The position numbers and the translations under genes were made by a program. Under the pieces are notes generated by a model. It was not told where the DNA came from. It did not search any database and saw only the letters and a list, made by a program, of their open reading frames with translations. A stretch of DNA of 14,254 nucleotides from an uncultured Haloferula sp. (GTDB lineage Bacteria; Verrucomicrobiota; Verrucomicrobiae; Verrucomicrobiales; Akkermansiaceae), in assembly GCA_946885645.1 (NCBI GenBank), contig CAMPGU010000083.1, forward strand, positions 1-14,254. Direction: 5' to 3'. Below, piece after piece: positions 7,982-14,254 of this stretch; position 1 is the stretch's first letter, and every line of letters begins with the position of its first letter.

Positions 7982-8608
7982 TCAGGCGGCGCCCCGCCGG
8001 CGTCGCGCGATCAGCCCGCCCGCACCCAGCGCCAGCAAGGCCATAGCGGAAGGTTCCGGCACCGTGTCGATCGCGGTTTTCCCCGCCGAGATGCTGAGAG
8101 GGCTGTTGTCGTCATTCCGGGCGAGGGCCACCAGATAGCCGCCTCCGGCTCCGTCGAAATAAAACTGCGCCACCCCCTCATAAGAACCGTCCGCGCCGTT
8201 GAATGAAATATTGGCGTAATTTTGGTCGGAACCGAAGGTGGCTCCATTGATCGCGCTCCCACCGTAGGAATAGCTTGCGTAGCCCCAGTTCGAGATGCTC
8301 TCGAAGTCCGGGCCAGCGGTGAAATAGCCGTCGATGGAGCCTAGATCACCAAACGCGGCAACGATTTCCGCTGAATCCACCGCATGATAATACCCGGGGT
8401 AAAAGGCCGAGCCCACGGTGAATCCCGCTGGAGTGGGCGGAGTGGACGAGGGATCCTGAGCACCGGGACCGAAGAGGGTGACCACCGTGGCTGCATCCGC
8501 CTGACCGGCAATGCAGCCTGCGCCGAGGCCTGCGGTGAGATAGAGCGCCAGGGACGCGGATCGTTTTTCGGGAGCCAGCGGGATGGGGCTATGATTGATC
8601 GGAGTCAT
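7982..8608 (-). CDS. Secreted PEP-CTERM protein, otherwise unrecognised
   Basis: A 208-residue protein with the PEP-CTERM plan. It has a long polar N-terminus with KR at 15-16, a hydrophobic stretch (about 18-34) and likely cleavage after ADA (37-39). C32 lies near this site but lacks Leu at -3, so it is not a good lipobox. The tail is VPEP at 183-186, a hydrophobic run and RRRR, the exosortase sorting signal. The middle is rich in Gly, Ser, Tyr and Asn (GYASYSYGGSAINGATFG, 109-126), as in extracellular beta-sandwich proteins. I recognise no named domain, but the FDGAGGGYLVALARND segment resembles the closing strands of other short PEP-CTERM proteins. ATG 8608 is used; no SD is visible. The upstream 291 bases hold a candidate control region. 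It lies 45 bases before the phosphodiesterase-sulfotransferase gene. Confidence 0.82.
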   Translation of the reverse strand: MTPINHSPIPLAPEKRSASLALYLTAGLGAGCIAGQADAATVVTLFGPGAQDPSSTPPTPAGFTVGSAFYPGYYHAVDSAEIVAAFGDLGSIDGYFTAGPDFESISNWGYASYSYGGSAINGATFGSDQNYANISFNGADGSYEGVAQFYFDGAGGGYLVALARNDDNSPLSISAGKTAIDTVPEPSAMALLALGAGGLIARRRRGAA

Positions 8609-8671
8609 GGGATCGTGAGTTTTGCCGGTGGCCTCGGCAGACGATGGTTTTCAATCCTGAAACAGGCCCCC

Positions 8672-8721
8672 ATGATACATCAAGGGTAAATATGCAGATC
8701 CTGATCGTCAGGCTCCGTCAA
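8672..8721 (-). promoter_or_regulatory. Candidate control region upstream of a PEP-CTERM gene
   Basis: In a relatively AT-rich island 64-113 bases upstream of the ATG, the minus strand reads TTGACG (8716-8721), then a palindrome CCTGA-N3-TCAGG (8700-8712), then TATCAT (8672-8677), a good -10-like hexamer. TTGACG and TATCAT are too far apart (38 bases) to be one sigma-70 promoter, so at most one is used. The palindrome could be an operator. No sigma-54 -24/-12 element was found, although some PEP-CTERM genes use one. Confidence 0.25.
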
Positions 8722-8780
8722 GCACCCGGGCACCGCGGGCCAGTCGCTCGCCGCAATCGGACCGGCAGGCTGCGGCGCAC

Positions 8781-8816
8781 AAAAGACGAAAAAGGCCCGG
8801 ATCGCTCCGCGCCTTT
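8781..8816 (-). terminator. Intrinsic terminator after the beta-helix repeat gene
   Basis: On the minus strand an AAAGGC/GCCTTT stem (8811-8816 with 8791-8796) continues, after one G-G mismatch, into CGGA/TCCG around a GCGA tetraloop. The stem runs directly into TTCGTCTTTT, so five T's follow the GCC and four more come shortly after. This is a well-formed Rho-independent terminator, 83 bases past the stop codon, and should separate the repeat gene from the downstream PEP-CTERM gene. Confidence 0.85.
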
Positions 8817-8845
8817 GTTGTCAGAGAGTGATGTGATTCCGACGT

Positions 8846-8881
8846 GAGGGCCGGGTCCCCCTGATGTGGATCCCGGCCCTC
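8846..8881. repeat. Perfect 10-bp GC-rich hairpin just after the beta-helix repeat gene
   Basis: GAGGGCCGGG (8846-8855) pairs perfectly with CCCGGCCCTC (8872-8881) around a 16-base loop, which can add three more pairs (TCC/GGA). It lies 19 bases past the stop codon of the repeat gene and about 30 bases before the T-tailed terminator. No T-tract follows on either strand, so it is more likely a 3'-end stabilising or pausing hairpin than a terminator by itself. Confidence 0.6.
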
Positions 8882-8899
8882 GACCCGCCCAAGAAAGGA

Positions 8900-11800
8900 T
8901 TACCTGACGCCTTGCAGGCGGACGAAGAGCTTGCCTCCCGTCACCGTGCTGCGGGGAATAGTCACCGTCACGGTATCGAGCGCCGCGGCCGGCGAGTCCT
9001 CCGTGACGTCCACGGCGGGCAGGTTGTCGTCCGCGCCGATGGTGGCGAAGTCGTTCCAGATCCCGAGCGTATCCGACCACTGGACCTTCAGATCGACATC
9101 GCTTTCCGAGGCATCGCTGCGGCGGAACGTGAATACCATGTCGGTGGCGGTCAGGCCGTGGACCGGCAGGATGGAAGTATCGTTCGCGCCGGCTCCGACC
9201 GGTACCCCGCCGAGCACGTACTCGAGCAGGTTGCCGATGCCGTCGCCGTCGGGATCGTCATTGTCGCCGTCATTCTCGCCCGCGGTGAAGGGGTAGCCTG
9301 CGGCCCAGGCTTCGTAGCCCGAACCATCGGAACCCACGCGGATGCTGCCGGTGCCGGTGATGAAGCCGGCATCGGTGGTCGCGTTGTACACCCCGTCGGA
9401 TTTGGTGATCCCGTTGATGACGAGGGAGCCCACCTGGTCGATGCCTTCGAAGTTCAGGTCCAGCACGCCGCTTTCACCAACGATGACAGCGGCTTCGTCG
9501 TGGAGCGCGGCTTGTCCCAAGGAAAGGATGCCTCCGTTGACGGTGGTGCTGCCGCTGTAGGTATGGCTGCCGTTGAGCGTCCAGGTGCCGGTGCCGTTCT
9601 TGACGACGGGCATGCTGACGGTGGTGCCGTTGGCGATCGCGCCGTTGATGACGCCGTTGCCGGCACCGTCGAGGTTCAGCGTGCGGTTGGTGCTGGTGCT
9701 CGTCACGAGCGGGGTGTTCAGCGTGAAGGTGCCGGACGAGGAATAGAGCGTGGTGTTGCCGTTGCCGGTTCTCAGCGCCACGTCGTTGGCGACCGTCAGC
9801 GTATTGTCGCCGGAGACGCTGTGGAGGGCTCCCGCGAGGTTGGCCACGCCGGCACCGGAGATGTCGAGATCGGCCACCGCGAGCGAGATGCCGCCGCTGA
9901 GTTGCACCTCCGGAATGCGGTTGGCCCCCGCGTCGCCGGCGATCACGAGGGTCTTTGCCTGGGCTCCCAGCGCGTTGGCATGAGTGAGGGAAAGCACGCC
10001 GTCATCGACGACCACGTTGCCCGCGAAGTCGCTGTCGCCGCCGAGGATCAGGGTGCCGTCTCCCACCTTGGTGAGCGCTCCGGGGCCGGTGATTTGGCCG
10101 CTCATGGCGAGCGTGTCGAAGACGTTGATGGATCCTCCGCCCTGCAGGGTGAAGCCGCGGTCCGTCGAGGCGCTGGTGCCGGTGTAGGTCAGGCGGCCGC
10201 CGTTGAAGACGAGATTGGCCGGATCGGCTGATGCCGTACCCAGCGGGCCGGCGATGCCGCCATTGCTGATGGCGGCGATTTGCAGGTTGCCGCCGGTGGT
10301 TCCGGTGAAGCCGGGCTTGTCGGCACCCAGTGTCAGGATGCCGTTCCAATCGCTGGTCGGGCTGTCGAAGACGACGGTGCCGGAGTCGTAGTTGATGAAG
10401 ACGTTGCCGCTACCGGTGATGGGTCCCGAAAGGGTGAGGGACTTCGCCCATCCGGCGGTGAAGTAGGCTTCGCCATTGATCGTGACGCCGCGGTTGAAGT
10501 CGGTCACGGTGACGGAGTCCTGGTTCTTGAGGCCGCCGTGGTCGAGGATGATGGCATCCGGGACGAGATCCAGCGACCAGTCGCCGAATGCCGCATCGGA
10601 AGGAGCGCGCACCACCCCGCCCTCGGAGACGATCACGCCGCCGGTGTGGGTATTGAAGCCGGTAAGGATGGGGCTGCCGCCGATGACGGCGAGTGCCCCC
10701 TCGCCGGACAAGCTGTTGGCGATGGTCGGGGTGCCGGTGCGCCGGATGGCGAAGGTCGCGCCAGCCGCGAGGTCAACCGGTGCCGAGCCGAGCGAGCCGT
10801 CCGCCCCGCCGTCGCCGAGCTGAAGAGTGCCGCCCGTGACGCTGGCGGTGCCGATGAAGTCGTTGTTATTGGCCGTGAAGGCCACCGTGCCGGGGCCGCT
10901 CACGACAATGTTGCCCGAGCCCGAGATCGCGTTGCCAACCACGGCCAGGCCGTCGCGGGCGAAGCCAAGGGTAGCACCGAAGTCCACCAGCACCGCGCCG
11001 GTGCCGAGGCTGCCGGTGAGGCCGCCGTTGCCCACCTGCAAGGTGCCCCCGAGGATGTCGGTCGTCCCCGTGTAGGTGTTATCGGTGGCGAGGATGGTGG
11101 TGCCGGTGCCGCTCTTGGTGAGCTTCGTCGGGCCGCCGATGCTGCCGGTGCCGGACAAGGTGTAGGTAGGAACCGTGTCGCCGTGGTTGAATACCACGTC
11201 GGCCGGAGTGACGGTGGAGTTGAGCAGGATCGCCGGGTTCAAGCCGGTGTCGCCGAAGGTGACGGAGTCCAGCGGAAAGAAGTTCTCGGCGCCGCCGTTG
11301 AAGTTCGAGGTGGTGTTGTTGTCCCAAATACCGCCGTTGGTGCCGTGCCAGATCAGATCGAGCGGCAGGGCCGTGGAGCTGAGGGTGATGGCGCTGTTGC
11401 TGCCAGTACCGTAATCGATCACCGGGGCCATGCGGCTGGCGCTGAGTTCCACCGGGATGTTGACCGCGGGGGTACCCGTGAGGGTGCCGCCGTAGCGCAC
11501 CAGTTCCAGGGTGCCGGGGGTAATGGAACCGTTGTCGGCGGAGATTTCGATGGTGCCTCCGGTCGCGGTGAAGTCGCCGGTGGTGAGCTTCGCAGGAGCT
11601 TCGCCGCCCACGTCCATGAGGAGCGAGCTGCCGGAAAGCGCAATGTCCCCGGAGTCCACCGGACCCACGACCCGCACGGGGCCTTCGGTGAAGGAGAAGT
11701 CCGCGGTGGAGCCCGATCCGGACAGGATCAGCGTCCCGGCACCGGACTTCACCACCGAACCGTTTTGCACGGTAGTCGCGACCTCGAGAGTGCCGTCATT

Positions 11801-13336
11801 CACGGCGAACGAACGGGGAGCCCCCTGAAGGTCGATGAGCCGCGGGCCGTTCTGATTCGGTGCCGAGAAGAGGCTGGTACCGGTGGAAACCAGATCGCCC
11901 TGCAAATTGAGCTGGATGGTTCCCTCCGCCCCGGGATTGCCGAAGAGGACCCTGCCGGTATCGAGCGCGATGCCGCCCGCGCCGATGTTGGCGGTGGAGG
12001 AGCCGGTCGTGTTGGCTGCGACGAATTGCAGTGCGGCGTTGTTCGAGATCGACAGCGCCTGGGTGGTGAAACTCTGGCCGGAGTTCAACTGATGGAGGCC
12101 GCCGGAAAGGGTGGTGGTGCCGGTGACATTGAAGCCGGAGACGCTGGAGATCGCGCCGGAGTTGATGCTGAGGGAGGCGAGCGTCTGGGTGCGGTCCGCA
12201 TTGTAAGCGATGTTGCCGCCGGTGACGGTCACGCTGGAAGTGCTGCCGATTTGATCCCCCAACGCCAGGCGGAGGGAGCCGCCGGTGACGAGGACGTTCC
12301 CGGGAATGGCGAGACCGCCGGTCTTTTCAAGGCGGAGTTCGCCGCCGGCAACGGTGACTTGTCCGGAGAGGGTGTTGGCTCCGGTGCCCGCGAGGATCAA
12401 TTGGCTCGGTCCGGTTTTGGTGATGCTGCCGCTGCCGGACATCACCCCGGTGAACCGGTAGTTCACGTTCCCTGAGGAATTGTTGTCCTGATTGTTGGTA
12501 ATGGTGTGGAGGCTGTTCCACTCCATGTCCGAGGCGATGTCCCAGGTGCCGCCCTTGTTGTTCGATCCGCTGCCGGTGACGACGTTGGAGGTGTTGTTGA
12601 ACTGGATGGGGCGGGTGACGTTGAAGGACCCCGAGTTTTGCGAGAGGATCAGCGTGGCGGAGTTGTTGACCGCGATTTTGCCGGTGCCGACCGTCCCGAT
12701 CGTGAGCGGCAGGGAACCTCCGGCATTCAGCTTGAGCGAGCCGTCGTTGACATTGATGTCGCCGTTGCCGCTGACGTTGACTGCGCCGAAGGTGAGCTGG
12801 CCGGTTCCGGAGTTATTGAGGTGCGCGTTCAGGGTGAGTGAACCCTGGGTTCCGCTGCCGGCCACTTCATTGATGGCAATCCCCCGGTCCGCCGCGTGGG
12901 TGCCCGCCTGACCGCCCACTTGCCAAGTTTGATCGGCGGAGATCACGGTATTTCCGCGGATGCGCGCGCCGATGCCGGCGGTGAAATTCCCGTTCGCGGT
13001 GACGCCAGCCGCGATGGTCAGCGTGTTGGCGGTGGTGGTGTTCAGGGAGAACCCGCTGGTGCGCGTGCCGTTGGTGCCGACGGTGATGGAGCCTACCGAG
13101 TGCGAGCCGTCGTCGAGGGTGAGGCCGTTGGCGGTGGCGTCGGCGATGATGATGTCGCCCAGTGCGGGGGGAATGCCGGGGCTCCAGTTCGCGGCATTCG
13201 ACCAATTCGCGTTGGTCGTGCCGTTCCAGGTGGTTTGGGCGGAGAGCGGTAGGGTCATTGGCACGACCATGCCGGCGAGGCCGAGGCAATGGACGAGCCC
13301 CGACATGGAGGAAGACGATTGGGTCACAGGTTTCAC
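8900..13336 (-). CDS. Giant secreted beta-helix protein with autotransporter-associated beta-strand repeats
   Basis: A 1478-residue protein. The GTG start at 13336 gives a signal peptide with a positive N-terminus (MKPVTQ..., hydrophobic core 14-31, cleavage near LSA-Q at 31-34). ATG 13306 (residue 11) would lose the only lysine, so GTG is preferred despite no SD. The body is Gly/Thr/Asn/Ser-rich with repeats of the pattern 'tKtGtGtl.L.G.ntytG.t.v.gGtL.lg', predicting a right-handed beta-helix. Two module openings with a W.G...W pattern occur (36-70 and 661-700). The end (1339-1478) has an Asp-rich GENDGDNDDPDGDGIGNLLEYVLGG segment, resembling calcium-binding linkers common at the ends of Verrucomicrobia repeat proteins, then a small beta domain ending VRLQGVR. 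Neither a 12-strand autotransporter barrel nor a PEP-CTERM tail is present, so how it stays at the surface is unclear. A strong terminator follows. Confidence 0.88.
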   Translation of the reverse strand: MKPVTQSSSSMSGLVHCLGLAGMVVPMTLPLSAQTTWNGTTNANWSNAANWSPGIPPALGDIIIADATANGLTLDDGSHSVGSITVGTNGTRTSGFSLNTTTANTLTIAAGVTANGNFTAGIGARIRGNTVISADQTWQVGGQAGTHAADRGIAINEVAGSGTQGSLTLNAHLNNSGTGQLTFGAVNVSGNGDINVNDGSLKLNAGGSLPLTIGTVGTGKIAVNNSATLILSQNSGSFNVTRPIQFNNTSNVVTGSGSNNKGGTWDIASDMEWNSLHTITNNQDNNSSGNVNYRFTGVMSGSGSITKTGPSQLILAGTGANTLSGQVTVAGGELRLEKTGGLAIPGNVLVTGGSLRLALGDQIGSTSSVTVTGGNIAYNADRTQTLASLSINSGAISSVSGFNVTGTTTLSGGLHQLNSGQSFTTQALSISNNAALQFVAANTTGSSTANIGAGGIALDTGRVLFGNPGAEGTIQLNLQGDLVSTGTSLFSAPNQNGPRLIDLQGAPRSFAVNDGTLEVATTVQNGSVVKSGAGTLILSGSGSTADFSFTEGPVRVVGPVDSGDIALSGSSLLMDVGGEAPAKLTTGDFTATGGTIEISADNGSITPGTLELVRYGGTLTGTPAVNIPVELSASRMAPVIDYGTGSNSAITLSSTALPLDLIWHGTNGGIWDNNTTSNFNGGAENFFPLDSVTFGDTGLNPAILLNSTVTPADVVFNHGDTVPTYTLSGTGSIGGPTKLTKSGTGTTILATDNTYTGTTDILGGTLQVGNGGLTGSLGTGAVLVDFGATLGFARDGLAVVGNAISGSGNIVVSGPGTVAFTANNNDFIGTASVTGGTLQLGDGGADGSLGSAPVDLAAGATFAIRRTGTPTIANSLSGEGALAVIGGSPILTGFNTHTGGVIVSEGGVVRAPSDAAFGDWSLDLVPDAIILDHGGLKNQDSVTVTDFNRGVTINGEAYFTAGWAKSLTLSGPITGSGNVFINYDSGTVVFDSPTSDWNGILTLGADKPGFTGTTGGNLQIAAISNGGIAGPLGTASADPANLVFNGGRLTYTGTSASTDRGFTLQGGGSINVFDTLAMSGQITGPGALTKVGDGTLILGGDSDFAGNVVVDDGVLSLTHANALGAQAKTLVIAGDAGANRIPEVQLSGGISLAVADLDISGAGVANLAGALHSVSGDNTLTVANDVALRTGNGNTTLYSSSGTFTLNTPLVTSTSTNRTLNLDGAGNGVINGAIANGTTVSMPVVKNGTGTWTLNGSHTYSGSTTVNGGILSLGQAALHDEAAVIVGESGVLDLNFEGIDQVGSLVINGITKSDGVYNATTDAGFITGTGSIRVGSDGSGYEAWAAGYPFTAGENDGDNDDPDGDGIGNLLEYVLGGVPVGAGANDTSILPVHGLTATDMVFTFRRSDASESDVDLKVQWSDTLGIWNDFATIGADDNLPAVDVTEDSPAAALDTVTVTIPRSTVTGGKLFVRLQGVR
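9503..12427 (-). repeat. Coding repeats of the autotransporter-associated beta-strand type
   Basis: At least seven divergent copies lie in the beta-helix protein, starting near residues 304, 528, 739, 811, 881, 1088 and 1244. Typical copies are LTKSGTGTTILATDNTYTG (739-757) and VVKNGTGTWTLNGSHTYSG (1244-1262), each followed by a GG(T/I)L(Q/S)(V/L)G turn. Residues 763-834 and 835-904 form two adjacent units of about 72 and 70 residues that align along their length (GGTLQVGNGGLTGSLG with GGTLQLGDGGADGSLG), pointing to a fairly recent tandem duplication. DNA identity between copies looks modest elsewhere. Confidence 0.75.
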
Positions 13337-13383
13337 GGGTTGGATTTCGGCGGGGGAGAGGCAGCCCTGAGATCATCCGATCC

Positions 13384-13410
13384 CTCCGGGAGCACCCCAC
13401 TCTCCGGGAG
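13384..13410. repeat. Two direct copies of palindrome CTCCGGGAG in the leader of the beta-helix gene
   Basis: CTCCGGGAG occurs at 13384-13392 and 13402-13410, an 18-base period, 48 to 74 bases upstream of the GTG start of the repeat gene. Each copy is itself an inverted repeat around a central base. The second copy overlaps an imperfect hairpin (13407-13428: GGAGG/CCTCC with inner GC/GC). Paired short palindromes at fixed spacing can be repressor or activator sites, but the same 9-mer also occurs at 174-182 inside a terminator-like hairpin, so chance is not excluded. Confidence 0.3.
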
Positions 13411-13440
13411 GCGCTTTCCCGCCCCTCCAAGCCGACAGAA

Positions 13441-13463
13441 GATTTTCCGCACCGGCGGAAATC
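13441..13463 (-). terminator. Possible terminator after the TPR-type partial gene
   Basis: On the minus strand GATTTCCGC (13455-13463) pairs with GCGGAAAATC (13441-13450), a 9-bp stem with one bulged A and a 4-base loop, lying 73 bases past the stop of the partial gene. TTCTGTC follows, a weak T-rich tail. Position between two genes supports a 3'-end role; the short tail keeps confidence moderate. Confidence 0.4.
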
Positions 13464-13535
13464 CTGTCATACAGCTAGCCGGAGAATGCGTTCTCCCCCC
13501 GTGCCGGGCGGCAGCTCCCTTCCTCGTGTTCGGGC

Positions 13536-14254
13536 CTACAGTCCGCGGGTCATCGCATCCGCCTCGCGGGCCAGAATGCGCACCACCGCCCAAGCGAACC
13601 ACGTGCCGCTCGGCGGAGCTCCCGACTCGTCGGTTTGCGAGTCGATCCGGTAGATCTCGGCTTTCGCCTCGTCCAACTGGCTGCGGGCTTCTTCCGCCTC
13701 GCCCAGTTTATGCCGGGACATGGCCAGCACGCATCGCGCCGCGGCCGCCCTGCTTCCGGCCTGGTCCTTGAAACCGAGGCAGGTCTCGGCCTCCCGGATC
13801 GCTTCGCGGAGCTCGTCCTTTCGATAGTGGAACAGTGACAGCGAGAGCGCGTTCCATTCGGGCAGGCCCCGTGCCCCCCCTTTCGAGCGCGGGTTTTCCC
13901 GGCAAACCCGGGCGGAGCTCTCCAGTCGCTCCAGAATCCGGCGGTCTGCGGGCGTAAGCAGGCATACCTTCAGGACATGCTCCGCCTGCAATCCGCTCTC
14001 CGCGGGCACATGGCGGTCGAGGATATCGGCGCGGAAATCCTCGTAAGCCTTTCTGTCGCCGGCTTCCAGATACACCGGAGCGGTCATCAGGAGGTCGAGT
14101 CCTTCCGCGATCTTCGCCCGGTCGCCCAGCCGGTTGGCCTCGTTCATCAGGCGGAAACAGTCCGCCGCCTGCCGCCAACGGCCGAATACCGCGTTCCAGC
14201 GGCCCAGCGAGCGGAAAACCCCGGCCGCTTCCGGCGAGGCGTCGATCGATTCCA
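13536..14254 (-). CDS. C-terminal TPR-type region of a larger protein, possibly a Ser/Thr protein kinase (5' partial)
   Basis: The frame is open from the window edge to a TAG at 13536-13538, giving the last 238 residues. An internal ATG at 14147 is not the true start, because the frame continues upstream with matching sequence (RSLGRWNAVFGRWRQAADCFR). The fragment is helical and repeat-like: RWNAVFGRWRQAADCF, GLQAEHVLKVCLLTPADRRILE, WNALSLSLFHYRKDELREAI, RAAAARCVLAMSRHKLGEAEEARSQLDEA. From memory, this pattern (LG.W.A..GRW..AA..F, then A..ilK.cLL.PAD, then AM..H.LG..eeAr..L) is found at the C-terminus of large Verrucomicrobia proteins with an N-terminal serine/threonine kinase or WD40 part. 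Kinase identity cannot be confirmed because that part lies outside the window. The final ~30 residues (GTWFAWAVVRILAREAD) complete the last helix. It is separated from the beta-helix gene by 199 bases. Confidence 0.7.
   Translation of the reverse strand, partial: ESIDASPEAAGVFRSLGRWNAVFGRWRQAADCFRLMNEANRLGDRAKIAEGLDLLMTAPVYLEAGDRKAYEDFRADILDRHVPAESGLQAEHVLKVCLLTPADRRILERLESSARVCRENPRSKGGARGLPEWNALSLSLFHYRKDELREAIREAETCLGFKDQAGSRAAAARCVLAMSRHKLGEAEEARSQLDEAKAEIYRIDSQTDESGAPPSGTWFAWAVVRILAREADAMTRGL

Noticed and set aside
7982..8608. Lipoprotein reading of the second PEP-CTERM protein because of C32 near the cleavage site
   Set aside because: The residues before the cysteine are L-G-A-G, without Leu/Val/Ile at -3, and a better signal-peptidase I site (ADA-A) follows.
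8609..8899. Search for a sigma-54 (GG-N10-GC) promoter upstream of the PEP-CTERM genes
   Set aside because: Some PEP-CTERM genes are known to be sigma-54 dependent, but no TGGCAC-N5-TTGC-like element was seen upstream of either gene here.
8864..13252. Nearly continuous long open frames on the plus strand opposite the beta-helix gene (455, 731, 111 and 118 codons)
   Set aside because: They share one frame whose codons are exact reverse complements of the real gene's codons. Stops there would need TTA, CTA or TCA codons in the real gene, which are rare in GC-rich DNA. The translations lack domains and mirror the Gly/Val-rich repeats.

Overview
This is a GC-rich bacterial window that looks like part of a Verrucomicrobia chromosome, probably Verrucomicrobiales near Luteolibacter or Haloferula (inferred from family content, not from a search). 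The clues are two small secreted proteins with PEP-CTERM tails, a giant autotransporter-associated beta-strand-repeat protein ending in an Asp-rich 'DGDG...LLEY..GG' tail, a large phosphodiesterase-TPR-sulfotransferase protein, an Aas-like acyl-ACP synthetase, and mostly weak Shine-Dalgarno sequences. No mobile element, CRISPR array or rRNA was seen.

Layout. The C-terminal end of an unrecognised plus-strand gene (1-159) converges on a minus-strand acyl-ACP/acyl-CoA synthetase (186-2327). A plus-strand tRNA with anticodon CAT (2666-2738, best read as the lysidine-modified tRNA-Ile2) stands alone, followed by a 367-base stretch without a convincing gene. From 3107 onward every gene is on the minus strand. 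In order of transcription these are: the C-terminal part of a TPR-type protein cut by the window edge (14254-13536); a 1478-residue beta-helix repeat protein (13336-8900) followed by a good intrinsic terminator (8781-8816); a PEP-CTERM protein (8608-7982); a 902-residue three-part protein joining an alkaline-phosphatase-type phosphodiesterase, TPR repeats and a PAPS sulfotransferase (7936-5228); an MFS transporter (5089-3893); and a second PEP-CTERM protein (3808-3107).

How it may fit together. The last four genes are co-directional, separated by 45, 138 and 84 bases, with no convincing intrinsic terminator between them. They could form one transcription unit for surface material: PEP-CTERM proteins are known companions of exopolysaccharide systems, a sulfotransferase could sulfate a carbohydrate or lipid, and an MFS protein could move a small molecule. 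No exosortase, glycosyltransferase or sulfate-activation gene is present here, so this link is inference. The three-part fusion is the most interesting gene: both its putative catalytic sites look complete. The synthetase is notable because its N-terminal acyltransferase-like region has lost the family's catalytic motif.
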